NCBI GenBank assembly: GCA_016210375.1
Contig: JACQUH010000083.1
Span: forward strand, 1 to 12,194
Reading direction: 5' to 3'
Source of the DNA: Chloroflexota bacterium
Lineage (GTDB): Bacteria; Chloroflexota; Dehalococcoidia; Lucifugimonadales; JACPCL1
Length of the DNA: 12,194 nt
This document shows positions 6,024 through 11,593 of the stretch, piece after piece. Each line of letters opens with the position of its first letter. Positions within the stretch are counted from its first letter, which is position 1. Under the pieces are notes generated by a model. It was given only the letters and a program-made list of their open reading frames with translations, was not told the DNA's origin and made no database searches. The position numbers and the translations under genes are program-made.

Positions 6024-6569
6024 TTACCTGGTCCTCCCTGCGGCCTTACCCGCTTTCCGGCGCACCTGCTCTCCCTGGTAGCGAATGCCTTTGCCGGTGT
6101 AGACGTTTGGCGGGCGTACTCTGCGGATGCGGGCCGCTGTCTCGCCCACTCGCTGCTTATCCGGGCCGGCGACCGTGATACGGGTGTTGGCCTCCACAGC
6201 CAGGGATACGCCCTCCAGGGGTTCAATCTCCACAGGGTGAGAGTAGCCTACCGTAAGGTTCAGCTTGCCTCCGGCTTCCTGGGCGCGGTAGCCCACCCCC
6301 ACCATCTCAAGGCTCTTTTGGAACCCCTCCGTAACGCCCGTGACCATATTGGCGATGAGGCTACGGGTAAGGCCATGAAGGGCCCTGTGTTCCTTCTGGT
6401 CCGAGGCGCGGGTCACCGTGACCTTGCCTTCCAGCACCTCCACCGTCAGGGCCTCGTTGAAGGCCAGAGCCAGTGTGCCCCTGGGTCCTTTTACGGTTAC
6501 GGTGTGTTCCTGGACGGCAACCGTCACATTGCCGGGTATTGGGATGGGCAGCTTGCCTATTCGGGACAT
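6024..6569 (-). CDS. rplF: 50S ribosomal protein L6
   Basis: L6 is placed near the sarcin-ricin loop and factor-binding centre of the large subunit and is needed late in its assembly. The 181-residue length is typical. It has two similar alpha/beta domains: residues 1-80 (start MSRIGKLPIPIPGNVTVAV, then VTVKGPRGTL) and 85-175 (VGVGYRAQEAGGKLNLTVGYSHPV within it). The conserved signature PPNVYTGKGIRY with a basic end is in the last 30 residues. The ATG follows the rpsH stop by 12 nt, with AAGG/GGTGG just upstream. No change is seen in the signature region. Confidence 0.98.
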   Translation of the reverse strand: MSRIGKLPIPIPGNVTVAVQEHTVTVKGPRGTLALAFNEALTVEVLEGKVTVTRASDQKEHRALHGLTRSLIANMVTGVTEGFQKSLEMVGVGYRAQEAGGKLNLTVGYSHPVEIEPLEGVSLAVEANTRITVAGPDKQRVGETAARIRRVRPPNVYTGKGIRYQGEQVRRKAGKAAGRTR

Positions 6570-6581
6570 TGCCTTACCACC

Positions 6582-6980
6582 TTACCACACATAGCAGAGG
6601 AGCTCGCCGCCTATCCCCCGGCGCCAGGCCTCGCGGCCTGTCATGACGCCCTGGGATGTGGAGAGCACAGAGGTGCCCCTACCGCCGTAAAAGCGGGGCA
6701 ACTCTTTCCTGTCCACGTAGACCTTAAGACCAGGCTTGCTGATGCGCCGCAGCCCGCCGATGTGGGGTTGGTTCTTATCGGTGTAGCGCAGGCGGATGCG
6801 CAACACCTCCCGGACACCCTCCTGGACCACCTGGTAGTCAGCTATGTAGCCCTCTGTCTTCAAGAGGTCCACAATGGCTTTCTTGATCTTGGAGGAGGGT
6901 GCTGAAATCCACTCCCGGCGGACCGTCTGGGCGTTGCGGATCCGTGTCAGGACATCAGCGATGGGGTCTGTGTTGCTCAT
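6582..6980 (-). CDS. rpsH: 30S ribosomal protein S8
   Basis: S8 is a primary 16S rRNA binder in the central domain; in E. coli it is also the translational repressor of the spc operon. The 132-residue product starts MSNTDPIADVLTRIRNAQTV and ends in the family hallmark STSQGVMTGREAWRRGIGG followed by ELLCYVW. The open frame continues 42 codons upstream through rpsN in a different frame, so the ATG at MSNTDP is the clear start; GGTGA lies 6 nt before it. The gap to rpsN is 8 nt. No E. coli-type S8 binding site can be expected between rplN and rplX here, since that gap is only one base. Confidence 0.98.
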   Translation of the reverse strand: MSNTDPIADVLTRIRNAQTVRREWISAPSSKIKKAIVDLLKTEGYIADYQVVQEGVREVLRIRLRYTDKNQPHIGGLRRISKPGLKVYVDRKELPRFYGGRGTSVLSTSQGVMTGREAWRRGIGGELLCYVW

Positions 6981-6988
6981 CGTTTCAC

Positions 6989-7174
6989 CTACCAACTGGC
7001 CTTCCGCACCCCGGGGAGCTCGCCCCTCAGGGCTCGGGAGCGGAAGCAGATCCTGCACAGTCCAAAGTGGCGGATGTACGCCCTGGGCCTGCCGCAAACA
7101 TTGCACCGGTTATGGTACTGGACAGGGTACTTGGGAGGTCTCCTCCACTTGGCTATCTTGGATTCTTTTGCCAT
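6989..7174 (-). CDS. rpsN: 30S ribosomal protein S14, zinc type (type Z)
   Basis: S14 sits in the 30S head and contacts S3, S10 and 16S rRNA. The 61-residue length is that of the short zinc form. The zinc ribbon is complete: Cys24, Cys27, Cys40 and Cys43, within RCNVCGRPRAYIRHFGLCRICF. The end is FRSRALRGELPGVRKASW. The ATG at MAKESKIAKW gives the standard size; the frame opens four codons earlier at a TTG. An AAGGA lies too close to that ATG and a GGGAG lies about 12 nt away, so the exact start is slightly uncertain. A 159-nt spacer with a hairpin repeat separates it from rplE. Confidence 0.96.
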   Translation of the reverse strand: MAKESKIAKWRRPPKYPVQYHNRCNVCGRPRAYIRHFGLCRICFRSRALRGELPGVRKASW

Positions 7175-7220
7175 TCCTTGTCTCAACTCCCTTGACTACG
7201 GGTCCCTATCTTAGGATTAG

Positions 7221-7308
7221 CCTCCTCCCCCATTGCGGGAGAGGACCGAGGTAGGGGGTCGTCCCACTGGTCACCCCCATCCCAACCTTCCCCCCTCAAG
7301 GGGGAAGG
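7221..7308. repeat. Intergenic hairpin repeat, copy 2 (rplE-rpsN spacer)
   Basis: The strongest part is a 9-bp perfect stem, CCTTCCCCC (7286-7294) with GGGGGAAGG (7300-7308), loop CTCAA. It is followed, reading on the minus strand, by GGGATGGGGGTGA and a GGGGGT/ACCCCC pairing (7254-7259 with 7273-7278), then a CTCC..GGGGGAGGAGG block at 7221-7240. The block order matches copy 1 at 4923-5009 in the opposite orientation, with 12 identical bases in the core (TCACCCCCATCC at 7271-7282). It sits directly ahead of rpsN in the transcript. Confidence 0.75.
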
Positions 7309-7333
7309 AAACGAGGATTGACCGTTTTCATCC

Positions 7334-8206
7334 TTAGCTCTTGGCAAAGGGCATCCCCATCAGCTCCAGCAGGCGGTACGCCTCCCTATCCGACCTAGCG
7401 GTAGTGGCGAAGGACACCTGGAAGCCGCGGATCCGGTCCACCCTATTGTAGTCAATCTCCGGAAAGATTACCTGCTCCCGAATGCCCAGAGAGTAATTGC
7501 CCCGTCCGTCAAAGCTCCGGGGCGAGACGCCCTGGAAGTCCCGAATACGAGGGAGAGCAGAGTTCAGTAACCGGTCAACAAACTCGTACATGCGGCGCGA
7601 CCGCAGGGTGACCATGACGCCTATTTGCATGCCCTCCCGGATCTTGAAGCTGGCGATAGACTTCTTGGCCCGGGTGACCACCGGGCGTTGCCCACTGACT
7701 GTGGCCAGCATGTTGGTCACGTTTTCTATGGCATTGGGGTTGGTGAGGGCCTCGCCAAGGCCAACGTTCAGGACCACTTTCTCCAGCCGTGGCGCTTGCA
7801 GGGGCGCGCCGTAGTTGAACTCCCGCATCATCTGCGGAGCGACGTTCTCCCGGTACTTCTTCAGCAAACGGGGCACCGCAGGGACAGCCGGGCCCTGGGA
7901 CTGCTGGGGAGCGCGAGCCCCCTGCCCTTCGGCCCGCCCAGGGCGGTCGCCTTCTCGGCGGCGTGAGGCCCCCTGTCCAGGACCCCCGCGTCCAGGCGCA
8001 GGCTGGCTGGCCCTTTCCCCACGCGCAGGGCGGCCACTGCCCCGGGCCTGCTGCCCTTCGGCGCGAGGTGGACGTTCCGGCCGGGTGCTTTGCGCGGCAG
8101 CGGCCTCGCTCTGCTGGCCCTGGCCGCCCGGGGTGGCCTGGGCGGCCCTGCCCCGCCTTTGCTGCCCCTCCTGGGGCTTCTCTACAGGTCTATCATTTCC
8201 TTGCAT
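7334..8206 (-). CDS. rplE: 50S ribosomal protein L5 with a long N-terminal extension
   Basis: L5 binds 5S rRNA, the central protuberance and P-site tRNA. The L5 core begins near residue 111 (VPRLLKKYRENVAP) and continues through EKVVLNVGLGEALTNPNAIE, GQRPVVTRAKKSIASFKIRE and the end FATTARSDREAYRLLELMGM with PFAKS. That gives a core of about 180 residues, the family norm. The 110 residues ahead of it are a low-complexity Gln/Gly/Arg/Ala/Pro stretch with several RG and GR pairs, likely disordered. The ATG overlaps the rplX end by 25 nt. A GTG at residue 111 (7876) could be an alternative start but has no Shine-Dalgarno; then 305 nt would be non-coding. The long start is preferred but uncertain. 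Confidence 0.93.
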   Translation of the reverse strand: MQGNDRPVEKPQEGQQRRGRAAQATPGGQGQQSEAAAAQSTRPERPPRAEGQQARGSGRPARGERASQPAPGRGGPGQGASRRREGDRPGRAEGQGARAPQQSQGPAVPAVPRLLKKYRENVAPQMMREFNYGAPLQAPRLEKVVLNVGLGEALTNPNAIENVTNMLATVSGQRPVVTRAKKSIASFKIREGMQIGVMVTLRSRRMYEFVDRLLNSALPRIRDFQGVSPRSFDGRGNYSLGIREQVIFPEIDYNRVDRIRGFQVSFATTARSDREAYRLLELMGMPFAKS

Positions 8207-8496
8207 GACCTACAAACCCTGACCTTTCGCCCGTCCTCAAGCATGGTGGAGCCCACCCGCACCCCCTTGTTGCAGCGGGGGCACACCACCATGACCTTGG
8301 AAAGGGGCAGAGGGGCTTCCTTCTGAATGATCCCTGCCTGGCGCATAGCCGCCGTAGGACGCTGGTGGCGCTTCACCATATTGATGCCCTCCACCAACAC
8401 GCGGCCATCCTTGGGCAGCACTTGCTGCACCTTGCCCCGTTTCTTGGCGTCCTTGCCCGTGATGACCACCACAGTATCGTTCTGGCGTACCCGCAT
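8182..8496 (-). CDS. rplX: 50S ribosomal protein L24, zinc-ribbon form
   Basis: L24 is one of the first proteins to bind 23S rRNA and starts large-subunit assembly near the exit tunnel. The 104-residue product starts MRVRQNDTVVVITGKDAKKR with the KOW motif in residues 4-30, then GRVLVEGINMVKRHQRPT. The C-terminal half holds a zinc-ribbon-like set: Cys72, Cys75, Cys95 and Cys98. The ATG lies one base after the rplN TGA, and GGAGG sits about 9 nt upstream inside rplN, so the upstream frame extension is discounted. Its end overlaps the start of rplE by 25 nt. Confidence 0.97.
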   Translation of the reverse strand: MRVRQNDTVVVITGKDAKKRGKVQQVLPKDGRVLVEGINMVKRHQRPTAAMRQAGIIQKEAPLPLSKVMVVCPRCNKGVRVGSTMLEDGRKVRVCRSCKEMIDL

Positions 8497-8497
8497 C

Positions 8498-8866
8498 TCA
8501 CAGCACCTCCGGGGCCAGGGATACGATGCGCATGTAGTTCTTCTCCCGCAGCTCCCGGGCCACGGGGCCAAAAATGCGGGTCCCTTTGGGCGTGTTGGCG
8601 TCGCTGAGGATCACCGCTGCGTTGTCGTCAAAGCGAATGTAGGACCCATCGGCGCGTCGGTAGGGGTTGCTGGTGCGCACCACGACAGCGCGCACCACGG
8701 TGCCTTTCTTCACGCCGCCGCTGGGGATGGCTTCCTTCACTGCGGCCACGATAACGTCGCCCACGCCAGCGTAGCGGCGCTTACTGCCCCCCAGGACGTT
8801 GATGCACATGATGACCCGTGCACCGGAGTTATCGGCCACGGTGAGCCTGGTGTATCGCTGTATCAT
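8498..8866 (-). CDS. rplN: 50S ribosomal protein L14
   Basis: L14 lies on the subunit interface of the 50S, forms a bridge to the 30S with L19, and is a target of the silencing factor RsfS. The 122-residue length is exact for the family. It starts MIQRYTRLTVADNSGARVIM and has the family marks GDVIVAAVKEAIPSGGVKKG, then VVRAVVVRTSNPYRRADGSY, DDNAAVIL and the end GTRIFGPVARELREKNYMRI with VSLAPEVL. The start codon has only a weak AGAG upstream. The 206-nt spacer before it holds an unusual multi-hairpin structure, which makes it a candidate for regulation. Confidence 0.98.
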   Translation of the reverse strand: MIQRYTRLTVADNSGARVIMCINVLGGSKRRYAGVGDVIVAAVKEAIPSGGVKKGTVVRAVVVRTSNPYRRADGSYIRFDDNAAVILSDANTPKGTRIFGPVARELREKNYMRIVSLAPEVL

Positions 8867-8898
8867 GTTCTCTACTTTTCCATCGTCGGCAACGGGGA

Positions 8899-9063
8899 GG
8901 AACCGTGGGTTCCGTTCGCTTTCGGTTGGTCTGGATCCCCCCGACTGAAGTCGGGGGTTAGCTGCATTCCAAACCTGGCACTTCAGTGCCAGGCGGAGCC
9001 GGGTTATTTGGTCAATAACCTTTTGTGCCCGTTCTAATCGCCGCTCCCAAGCAAACGGAACCG
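8899..9063 (-). other. Structured multi-hairpin element ahead of rplN
   Basis: An outer 14-base helix, 8908-8921 with 9049-9062, encloses three hairpins: 8938-8957 (8-bp stem), 8974-8993 (8-bp stem) and 9002-9020 (7-bp stem). Together they would fold as a closed four-way junction. The single non-Watson-Crick position in the outer helix is C/A on the plus strand but becomes a G-U wobble in minus-strand RNA, the sense of the mRNA. A 7-base direct repeat GGAACCG (8899-8905 and 9057-9063) flanks it. It could be a leader-type RNA acting on rplN, or a small mobile palindromic element. It has no coding capacity that I can support. Confidence 0.6.
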
Positions 9064-9072
9064 AGCCATGTC

Positions 9073-9417
9073 CTATGCCCCCGATGTCCCTTCGGGAGCA
9101 GTAGCCGCGAGCCCCACTGTCTCCAGGGCCGGGGCCCCTATCTCCGCCGGCTTGACCTCAGGGACCTCACCCCGCTGCAAGACCGCCGCCACCCGCCAGC
9201 GCTTTGTCGCAGACAGGGGACGAGTTTCCCGGATCCGCACGGTGTCGCCCAGGCGGCAGTCCCCCCGCTCGTCATGCGCGGCGAACCTGGATATCCGGCG
9301 CATGCTCTTGCCGTACAGGAGGTGTTTCTGACGCCAGCTTACGGCCACCACCACGGTCTTGTCCATTTTTGTGCTGACCACGGTGCCCGTGCGCGTCTTC
9401 TGATTCGCTTTACTCAT
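9073..9417 (-). CDS. rpsQ: 30S ribosomal protein S17 with C-terminal tail
   Basis: S17 is an early 16S rRNA 5'-domain binder. The 114-residue product has an OB-fold core (residues 5-83) starting RTGTVVSTKMDKTVVVAVSW, with KSMRRISRFAAHDE and the signature GDTVRIRETRPLSATKRWRV. The usual length is about 80-90, so residues 84-114 are an added Ala/Glu/Pro-rich tail. The start ATG overlaps the rpmC stop by 8 nt (ATGAGTAA), a clear coupling arrangement. The stop is 206 nt from rplN, one of the longest gaps in the window. A small CCCGA/TCGGG hairpin at 9080-9096 lies inside the end of the gene. Confidence 0.97.
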   Translation of the reverse strand: MSKANQKTRTGTVVSTKMDKTVVVAVSWRQKHLLYGKSMRRISRFAAHDERGDCRLGDTVRIRETRPLSATKRWRVAAVLQRGEVPEVKPAEIGAPALETVGLAATAPEGTSGA

Positions 9418-9616
9418 GCCGCCGCTCCATCAGCTCCCGCTCCCGGAGGACCGTTTTCATGCGAGCGATGTCTTTTCTGACCTTCTTGGCCTGGGAGGTG
9501 TCGCTGAGCTGGCGGGTGGCCAGCCGGAAGCGGACGCTGAGAGCCTCCTTGTGGGCCGCCTCTAGCTCCTTCACCAGGTCCTCCTGGGAGAGTGCTCTTA
9601 CCTCATGGATTCGCAT
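9410..9616 (-). CDS. rpmC: 50S ribosomal protein L29
   Basis: L29 is a small, mostly helical protein by the peptide exit tunnel, near L23 and close to where trigger factor and SRP dock. The chosen start MRIHEVRALSQEDLVKELEA gives 68 residues, the usual length. It continues with EALSVRFRLATRQLSDTSQ, KKVRKDIARMKTVLREREL and a short end. The two-helix hairpin pattern is clear. The open frame extends 22 codons further upstream into the hairpin-rich spacer, which does not look like coding sequence, so the ATG at 9616 is preferred; only a weak AAGG-type site lies ahead of it. Confidence 0.96.
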   Translation of the reverse strand: MRIHEVRALSQEDLVKELEAAHKEALSVRFRLATRQLSDTSQAKKVRKDIARMKTVLRERELMERRHE

Positions 9617-9647
9617 CTGACCGTGCCTTGCCTTTTGCGAGAGCCTC

Positions 9648-9787
9648 GCCCCTTCTCTCTTCCCCAGGGAGGGGGAGAGCACCCTGCTCCTCCCCCTTAA
9701 GGGAGAACGCAGGGATGGGGTAAGTCTCCCTTGGTACTCGTTCTGACAGACAGGCCCAACGCCTGGCCTCTTCCCACCAGGGGAAGG
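9648..9787. repeat. Hairpin-rich spacer between rplP and rpmC
   Basis: Three stems stand out: CCCTGC (9682-9687) with GCAGGG (9709-9714) around an inner CTCCC/GGGAG stem; CAGGC (9751-9755) with GCCTG (9761-9765); and CTTCCC (9770-9775) with GGGAAG (9781-9786). Positions 9688-9720 resemble the start of repeat copies 1 and 2 (CCTCCCCCTT, then GGGATGGGGT) but with one G fewer in the core, so this may be a diverged copy. No gene is supported in the 183-nt spacer between rpmC and rplP. Confidence 0.55.
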
Positions 9788-9799
9788 ACCTGGCTCACT

Positions 9800-10243
9800 C
9801 TATTCCTCCGTCGCCGCAGGCGCCGCAGCGCCACGCTCCTCCCGCTGGACGGTGCGCACCGGGATGGGCAGCTTCTGGGAGGCCAGCCAGAGGGCGTTCC
9901 TGGCCGTCTCCTCCGTAACGCCGCTCACCTCAAAGAGAATACGCCCGGGCTTTACCACGGCTATATAATGGTCCACAGCAGCCTTGCCGCCGCCCTGTCG
10001 GACCTCCGCAGGCTTCTTGGAGACGGGCTTGTCCGGGAAGATGCGGATCCATACCTGGCCGCCACGGCGAAACCTGCGCGTAATGGCGCGGCGGGCCGCC
10101 TCTATCTGGCGCGAGGTGATCCAGGCCGGCTCTAGGGCCTTGAGACCATACTCGCCGAAGGCCAAGGTGCTGCCTGCTATTGCCTTGCCGCCGCGATTGC
10201 CCCGCATCATCTTGCGGAACTTCACCCTACGAGGCTGCAGCAT
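9800..10243 (-). CDS. rplP: 50S ribosomal protein L16
   Basis: L16 is a late-assembling large-subunit protein whose loop reaches the A-site tRNA and the peptidyl-transferase region. The ATG at MLQPRRVKFRKMMRGNRGGK gives 147 residues; GGAGG lies about 8 nt upstream. Conserved blocks are FGEYGLKALEPAWITSRQIE, RRGGQVWIRIFPDKPVSKKP and AVVKPGRILFEVSGV. The loop at residues 82-93 reads RQGGGKAAVDHY where the usual family form is RMGxGKGxxEYW, so a Met, a Gly and the Glu/Trp are changed. The end (residues 135-147) is an Ala/Glu-rich tail. The start overlaps the end of rpsC by 17 nt. Confidence 0.97.
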   Translation of the reverse strand: MLQPRRVKFRKMMRGNRGGKAIAGSTLAFGEYGLKALEPAWITSRQIEAARRAITRRFRRGGQVWIRIFPDKPVSKKPAEVRQGGGKAAVDHYIAVVKPGRILFEVSGVTEETARNALWLASQKLPIPVRTVQREERGAAAPAATEE

Positions 10244-10958
10244 CGCCGTCACCTCCCCTGTTCTCCGTCTCGCCGGCGGGGAGGTTCACCTCAATGGTCC
10301 CCACCTCCTCTGTCTCCTCCCTGGGCTTGGGTAAGATGTCGCCCTTGTACAGCCACACCTTCACGCCGATGCGTCCCATGACGGTGGCGGCCTCGGCAAG
10401 GCCGTAGTCAATGTCGGCGCGCAGAGTATGCAGTGGTACGCGGCCCACCATCACCTTCTCCGTGCGGGCGATCTCAGCGCCGCCCAAACGGCCCGAGCAG
10501 ACGATCTTGATGCCCTGGGCCCCGGCCTGCATGGCCCGCTGCTGGGCCTGGCGCATGGCGCGGCGGAAGGCGATGCGGCGCTGGAGTTGGTCGGCCACGC
10601 TACGGGCAACCAGGTAGGCGTCCAGCTCCGCCTGGCGTATCTCCTGGACGTTCACCCGGGCGCGTTTCCCCGTGAGGCGCTCCAGGCTCTGGCGCAACTC
10701 GTCAATGCGCTGGCCCCCTCGGCCTATGACGATACCCGGCCGCGAAGTGTGCATGGTGATGACCAGGTCGTTATTGCCCCGCTCAATCTTGATGCGAGAG
10801 ATGCCCGCCTCGGGATAGCGGCCCAGGATGGACTTTCGGATGGCCAGGTCTTCCAGGAGGTACTTCTTGTACGCCTCGCCCTTGGGAGCGAACCAGGTGG
10901 CGTCCCAGTCACGGTTGATCCCCAAGCGGAACCCTACGGGATGCGTTTTCTGGCCCAC
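10227..10958 (-). CDS. rpsC: 30S ribosomal protein S3
   Basis: S3 is on the head of the 30S at the mRNA entry channel and takes part in helicase-like unwinding of mRNA. The 243-residue protein has the N-terminal domain (MGQKTHPVGFRLGINRDWDA), a type II KH domain with the GRGG loop at residues 79-82, and a C-terminal domain with GAQGIKIVCSGRLGGAEIAR then VPLHTLRADIDYGLAEA. The last ~33 residues (211-243) are Glu/Gly-rich and acidic. The start is GTG, directly abutting the rplV stop (TAGGTG), with GAGGAGG a few bases upstream. Order rplV-rpsC-rplP is universal. Confidence 0.98.
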   Translation of the reverse strand: MGQKTHPVGFRLGINRDWDATWFAPKGEAYKKYLLEDLAIRKSILGRYPEAGISRIKIERGNNDLVITMHTSRPGIVIGRGGQRIDELRQSLERLTGKRARVNVQEIRQAELDAYLVARSVADQLQRRIAFRRAMRQAQQRAMQAGAQGIKIVCSGRLGGAEIARTEKVMVGRVPLHTLRADIDYGLAEAATVMGRIGVKVWLYKGDILPKPREETEEVGTIEVNLPAGETENRGGDGDAAAS

Positions 10959-11294
10959 CTATGCCTCCTCGTCCACAACGACGGTAATATGGCTGGACCT
11001 CTTGTTTACCTTGCCCGCCCGGCCCCTGGCTCTCGGCTGAAACCGCTTCATCGTCGGCGCCTCGTTGGCGTAGATAGCGGTGACCCGCAGGAGGCCGGTA
11101 TCCATAAGCAGATTGTTCTCTGCGTTGGCGGCGGCGGACTTCACTACCTTGGCTACCTCCTGGGAGGCAGGGGTAGGAGAGAAGCGCAGGATGGTAAGGG
11201 CCTCGGAGACGGTCTTGCCCCGGACCTGGTTTACCACCCACTTGAGCTTCTTGGACGATATAGTGATGTTTCTAGCAGTGGCCTGTACAGCCAT
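10959..11294 (-). CDS. rplV: 50S ribosomal protein L22
   Basis: L22 contacts all 23S rRNA domains, and its long hairpin lines the peptide exit tunnel near the macrolide site. The 111-residue product has the usual length. It starts MAVQATARNITISSKKLKWV, has VRGKTVSEALTILRFSPTPA and the VVKSAAANAENN helix, and the exit-tunnel hairpin around residues 80-102 (APTMKRFQPRARGRAGKVNK, then RSSHITVVV). No obvious change is seen in the hairpin tip. The start ATG is 3 nt past the rpsS stop, so translation is likely coupled. Confidence 0.98.
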   Translation of the reverse strand: MAVQATARNITISSKKLKWVVNQVRGKTVSEALTILRFSPTPASQEVAKVVKSAAANAENNLLMDTGLLRVTAIYANEAPTMKRFQPRARGRAGKVNKRSSHITVVVDEEA

Positions 11295-11297
11295 AGC

Positions 11298-11588
11298 TTA
11301 CCGCCTTACCTGGGAGGTCCGTTCAGTCCTGGAAGAGCCGTGGCCCCGGAAGGTGCGGGTAGGGGCGAACTCTCCCAGCCGGTGTCCCACCATGTTTTCG
11401 GTGATGAACAGGGGGACGTGCCGGCGGCCATCGTGCACGGCAATGGTCAGGCTCAGCATGTCCGGCATGATCATAGAGGCCCGGGACCACGTGCGGATCA
11501 CCACCCGGGTAGTGCTACGCTTCGCGGCCTCTACCTTTTTGGCCAGCTTAGGGTGGACATAGGGTCCCTTCTTGATGGAGCGCGACAT
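11298..11588 (-). CDS. rpsS: 30S ribosomal protein S19
   Basis: S19 pairs with S13 in the 30S head and contacts 23S rRNA in an intersubunit bridge. The 96-residue protein begins MSRSIKKGPYVHPKLAKKVE and carries the family marks VIRTWSRASMIMPDM, then IAVHDGRRHVPLFITENMVG and HRLGEFAPTRTFRGHG. The gap from rplB is 5 nt and the gap to rplV is 3 nt. Nothing unusual is seen in the protein. Confidence 0.98.
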   Translation of the reverse strand: MSRSIKKGPYVHPKLAKKVEAAKRSTTRVVIRTWSRASMIMPDMLSLTIAVHDGRRHVPLFITENMVGHRLGEFAPTRTFRGHGSSRTERTSQVRR

Positions 11589-11593
11589 ATCCG

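Noticed and set aside
6981..7106. Extending rpsH upstream by 42 codons
   Set aside because: The extra codons run through rpsN in another frame; the ATG at MSNTDP matches the family start and has a ribosome site.
7100..7330. Spacer hairpins as intrinsic terminators
   Set aside because: No T-run follows the stems on the minus strand, and genes continue downstream at operon spacing.
7815..8222. Plus-strand frames opposite the L5 extension, which could have meant a separate gene
   Set aside because: Product is Pro/Arg/Ser-rich low complexity with no start signal, and the L5 frame is the one continuous with a known gene.
8890..9072. A CRISPR array from repeated short stems
   Set aside because: The stems differ in sequence and no regular repeat-spacer pattern exists.
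9617..9682. Extending rpmC upstream by 22 codons
   Set aside because: They fall in the hairpin-rich spacer, and L29 of normal length begins at MRIHEV.
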